Source of the DNA: Kangiella taiwanensis
GTDB lineage: Bacteria > Pseudomonadota > Gammaproteobacteria > Enterobacterales > Kangiellaceae
NCBI RefSeq assembly: GCF_020005165.1
Contig: NZ_JAHCLT010000003.1
Location: 523,321 to 587,320 of the forward strand
DNA length: 64,000 nt
Direction: 5' to 3'
The notes beneath the pieces are model-generated. The model did not search any database, was not told the origin of the DNA, and saw only the letters and a program-made list of their open reading frames with translations. A program made the position numbers and the translations under genes. The first letter of the stretch is position 1, and each line of letters begins with the position of its first letter. Shown one piece after another: positions 63,001 to 64,000 of the stretch.

Positions 63001-64000
63001 TACCTGCTGGAATCGTCAGTGTCCAAGTGCCATCACCGTTGTCGACTAAGTTGCCGTCGCCTTCAGTGTAAGTCACACCGTTGACCGTCACCGTTAGATC
63101 ATCAGCACTATCCGCCGTACCCGTAATGACTGGAGTATCGTCGTTAGTCACTTGGGAGTTAACCGTTGGTGCGTTTTCAGCAATATTAGTCACTTCAACC
63201 GTGGCTAACTCGTTTGCCGTGTTGCCATCACTGTCCGTCGCCGTGATTTGCACTTCGTAGACATTGTCCGCGTTCGCATCCGCTGGCGCTTCAAAGTCTT
63301 GCGCTGGCAGCGTCAACTCACCCGTCGCTGGGTCAATCGTGAACAAGGCTTGATCCGCGCCACCAGTAATGGTGTAAGTCACGGTGCCCACTGGGGCGTC
63401 ACCTGGGCTCAAGTCCGCCGGTGCCGTGGTGTGCGCCGTATTCTCAGGCGTGGTTTCCACAATCGGTGCAATGTCCAAGTTCGCCGTTTCCGCCACGTCG
63501 GTCACTTCAACCGTGGCCAACTCGTCTGCCGTGTTGCCATCACTGTCCGTCGCCGTGATTTGCACTTCGTAGAGGTTGTCGGCGTTGGCATCCGCTGGCG
63601 CTTCAAAATCTTGCGCTGGCAGCGTCAACTCACCCGTCGCTGGGTCAATCGTGAACAAGGCTTGATCCGCGCCACCAGTAATGGTGTACGTCACGGTGCC
63701 CACTGGGGCGTCACCTGGGCTCAAGTCCGCCGGTGCCGTGGTGTGCGCCGTATTCTCAGGCGTGGTTTCCACAATCGGTGCAATGTCCAAGTTCGCCGTT
63801 TCCGCCACGTCGGTCACTTCAACCGTGGCCAACTCGTCTGCCGTGTTGCCATCACTGTCCGTTGCCGTGATTTGCACTTCGTAGATATTGTCCGCGTTCG
63901 CATCCGCTGGCGCTTCAAAATCTTGCGCTGGCAGCGTCAACTCACCCGTCGCTGGGTCAATCGTGAACAAGGCTTGATCCGCGCCACCAGTAATGGTGTA
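60029..64000 (-). CDS. Giant repeat surface protein with cadherin-like, Ig-like, DUF11 and OmpA-like domains (start beyond window)
   Basis: At least 1320 residues are visible; the frame is open to the right edge, so the true start is outside. From N to C: cadherin-like repeats of exactly 104 residues (TYTITGGADQALFTIDPATGELTL), then five Ig-like repeats of 93 residues (NDDTPVITGTADSADDLTVTVNG). A DUF11-like domain (DFVSYTITVENVGTVDVTDVQV), a calcium-loop-like NDRDGDGWQDD and a degenerate OmpA-like domain follow. Near the end is an intact OmpA-like peptidoglycan-binding domain (FFDTDKSSIVEEHQEVL ... GYADIRGSSEYNYRLGLQRADAV). It probably spans from peptidoglycan out to the surface, perhaps as an adhesin. 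It overlaps the barrel gene. Confidence 0.88.
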   Translation of the reverse strand, partial: YTITGGADQALFTIDPATGELTLPAQDFEAPADANADNIYEVQITATDSDGNTADELATVEVTDVAETANLDIAPIVETTPENTAHTTAPADLSPGDAPVGTVTYTITGGADQALFTIDPATGELTLPAQDFEAPADANADNLYEVQITATDSDGNTADELATVEVTDVAETANLDIAPIVETTPENTAHTTAPADLSPGDAPVGTVTYTITGGADQALFTIDPATGELTLPAQDFEAPADANADNVYEVQITATDSDGNTANELATVEVTNIAENAPTVNSQVTNDDTPVITGTADSADDLTVTVNGVTYTEGDGNLVDNGDGTWTLTIPAGNEIPDGTYDVVATVTDGTNTASDATTDELVVDSAITTPTVDPQTTNDDTPVITGTADSADDLTVTVNGVTYTEGDGNLVDNGDGTWTLTIPAGNEIPDGTYDVVATVTDGTNTASDATTDELVVDSAITTPTVDPQTTNDDTPVITGTADSADDLTVTVNGVTYTEGDGNLVDNGDGTWTLTIPAGNEIPDGTYDVVATVTDGTNTASDATTDELVVDTQITPPTVNTVLTNDDTPVITGTADSADDLTVTVNGVTYTEGDGNLVDNGDGTWTLTIPDADALADGTYDVTATATDGTNTADDSTNQELTVDTQVTTPTVNPLTTTDGTPVITGTADSADDLTVTVNGVTYTEGDGNLVDNGDGTWTLTVPDADALTEGTYDVTASVSDDAGNTADDATTDELVIETADKPQLRLVKTVSTDQVQLGDFVSYTITVENVGTVDVTDVQVIDSPPLGFGYVDSSGEISDVNSGNDVITPYKPLQFDGVDVAEGETATIKYMMRVGPSAVGAEHVNSVTAYFNGDKISNTATVSVFMTSDPDFEQATIMGKVFNDRDGDGWQDDATATGISVSGGIDESAYIADSTTVDRGNGPQPEADASAPINHGIELGTLRGRNSVMDPASNYTMVISQLMSEPRFTDDFVLTTDEGTKLMMDADGKTRVEHSDEVADDLSGQKIGVERHITRVGDSYRVDFVITNHGIYERGIPGVRIATVEGLIVETDAYGRFHLNALEVENYARGRNFIMKVDPATLPSGSVFTTENPRVQRLTQGMPVRFDFGVKLPEPKEPALDKSSELEIEMGTVLFDDNSIEIKEQYRSALQGIADKINQSKGATLTINGYGGGIPIALDRAAVLREAILQNVKPSIAKNVKVKINPHAADVVDGRNFISMGDRVELGQLFFDTDKSSIVEEHQEVLKTIAAYLKEKGGGAIWVSGYADIRGSSEYNYRLGLQRADAVYSALKKHLGEKLIKNVRIEVAPGQYEASAGGASHE
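61775..63169 (-). repeat. Five tandem Ig-like repeats of 279 bases
   Basis: Anchor positions at 62043, 62322, 62601, 62880 and 63159 are each exactly 279 bases apart (93 residues). Copies differ by scattered bases; the middle three are closest to each other. They encode bacterial Ig-like domains. Confidence 0.9.
63175..64000 (-). repeat. Tandem cadherin-like repeats of 312 bases
   Basis: Anchors at 63333, 63645 and 63957 are exactly 312 bases apart (104 residues) and nearly identical over long stretches. The array runs off the right edge, so copy number is unknown. Confidence 0.9.

Noticed and set aside
63384..63884. Repeated plus-strand frames in the repeat region
   Set aside because: They are the antisense of the 104-residue repeats, identical in each copy, with no independent start signals.
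61775..64000. Regular repeats that might be a CRISPR array
   Set aside because: Units are 279 and 312 bases, in one open reading frame, and encode Ig-like and cadherin-like domains. No spacers or cas genes.

Overview
The window looks like chromosomal DNA of a marine gammaproteobacterium, most probably Kangiella or a close relative. This is inferred from gene content: EpmC, PrmB, the uvrY-uvrC-pgsA-tRNA(Gly/Cys/Leu) block, large secreted S8 proteases, and a 951-residue exported hydrolase. No 16S rRNA is present to confirm it. Coding density is high. There is no integrase, transposase, insertion sequence or CRISPR array.

Layout. 1-977: KefB-type K+/H+ antiporter (cut by the window edge) with its KefG-type flavoprotein. 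1539-6545: a tightly packed minus-strand operon, adenosine kinase-like PfkB kinase > SixA > PlsC > PrmB > EpmC > COG3199-type NAD kinase. 6629-13677: a fused two-domain PTPS/QueD-like protein on plus, then M61 peptidase > ExoIII > AsmA-like giant on minus. 13777-17565: a cobalamin operon (riboswitch, BtuB, PduO-type adenosyltransferase, DUF6580-like membrane protein), divergent from B12-dependent metH, which carries a candidate MetJ operator. 21843-37148: two very large secreted subtilisins flank two two-component systems (TPR-histidine kinase/OmpR-type regulator, and beta-propeller histidine kinase/NarL-type regulator) plus one small exported protein. 37521-41189: uvrY, uvrC, pgsA, tRNA-Gly(GCC), tRNA-Cys(GCA), tRNA-Leu(TAA), the same order as in E. 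coli. 41306-46990: exported proteins, including an alpha/beta hydrolase with a small partner, and an M24 peptidase.

47133-55874 is a five-gene defence operon next to a tRNA-Ser(TGA) gene: hsdM, hsdS, a P-loop plus cytidine-deaminase fusion of the anti-phage dCTP deaminase (DCD/AvcD) type, hsdR, and a YgjP-type zinc metallopeptidase. Three junctions are TAATG overlaps. Only the deaminase has a separate strong Shine-Dalgarno in a short gap, so it looks like a cassette dropped between hsdS and hsdR. This is the most interesting system in the window: restriction coupled to nucleotide depletion, with no room for an AvcI-like RNA directly upstream of the deaminase.

56320-64000 (continuing beyond the window) encodes an outer-membrane barrel protein coupled to a giant repeat protein with cadherin-like (104-residue) and Ig-like (93-residue) tandem repeats, a DUF11-like domain and tandem OmpA-like domains. 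It is probably a cell-surface assembly.

Regulation visible in the sequence: a cobalamin riboswitch, MetJ boxes, a strong promoter before the tRNA cluster, several intrinsic terminators, and a GGG-N3/4-CCC inverted repeat at matching positions before two genes around the NarL-type system. There is also a long inverted repeat before the first subtilisin and a perfect 20-base palindrome after the NAD kinase gene.
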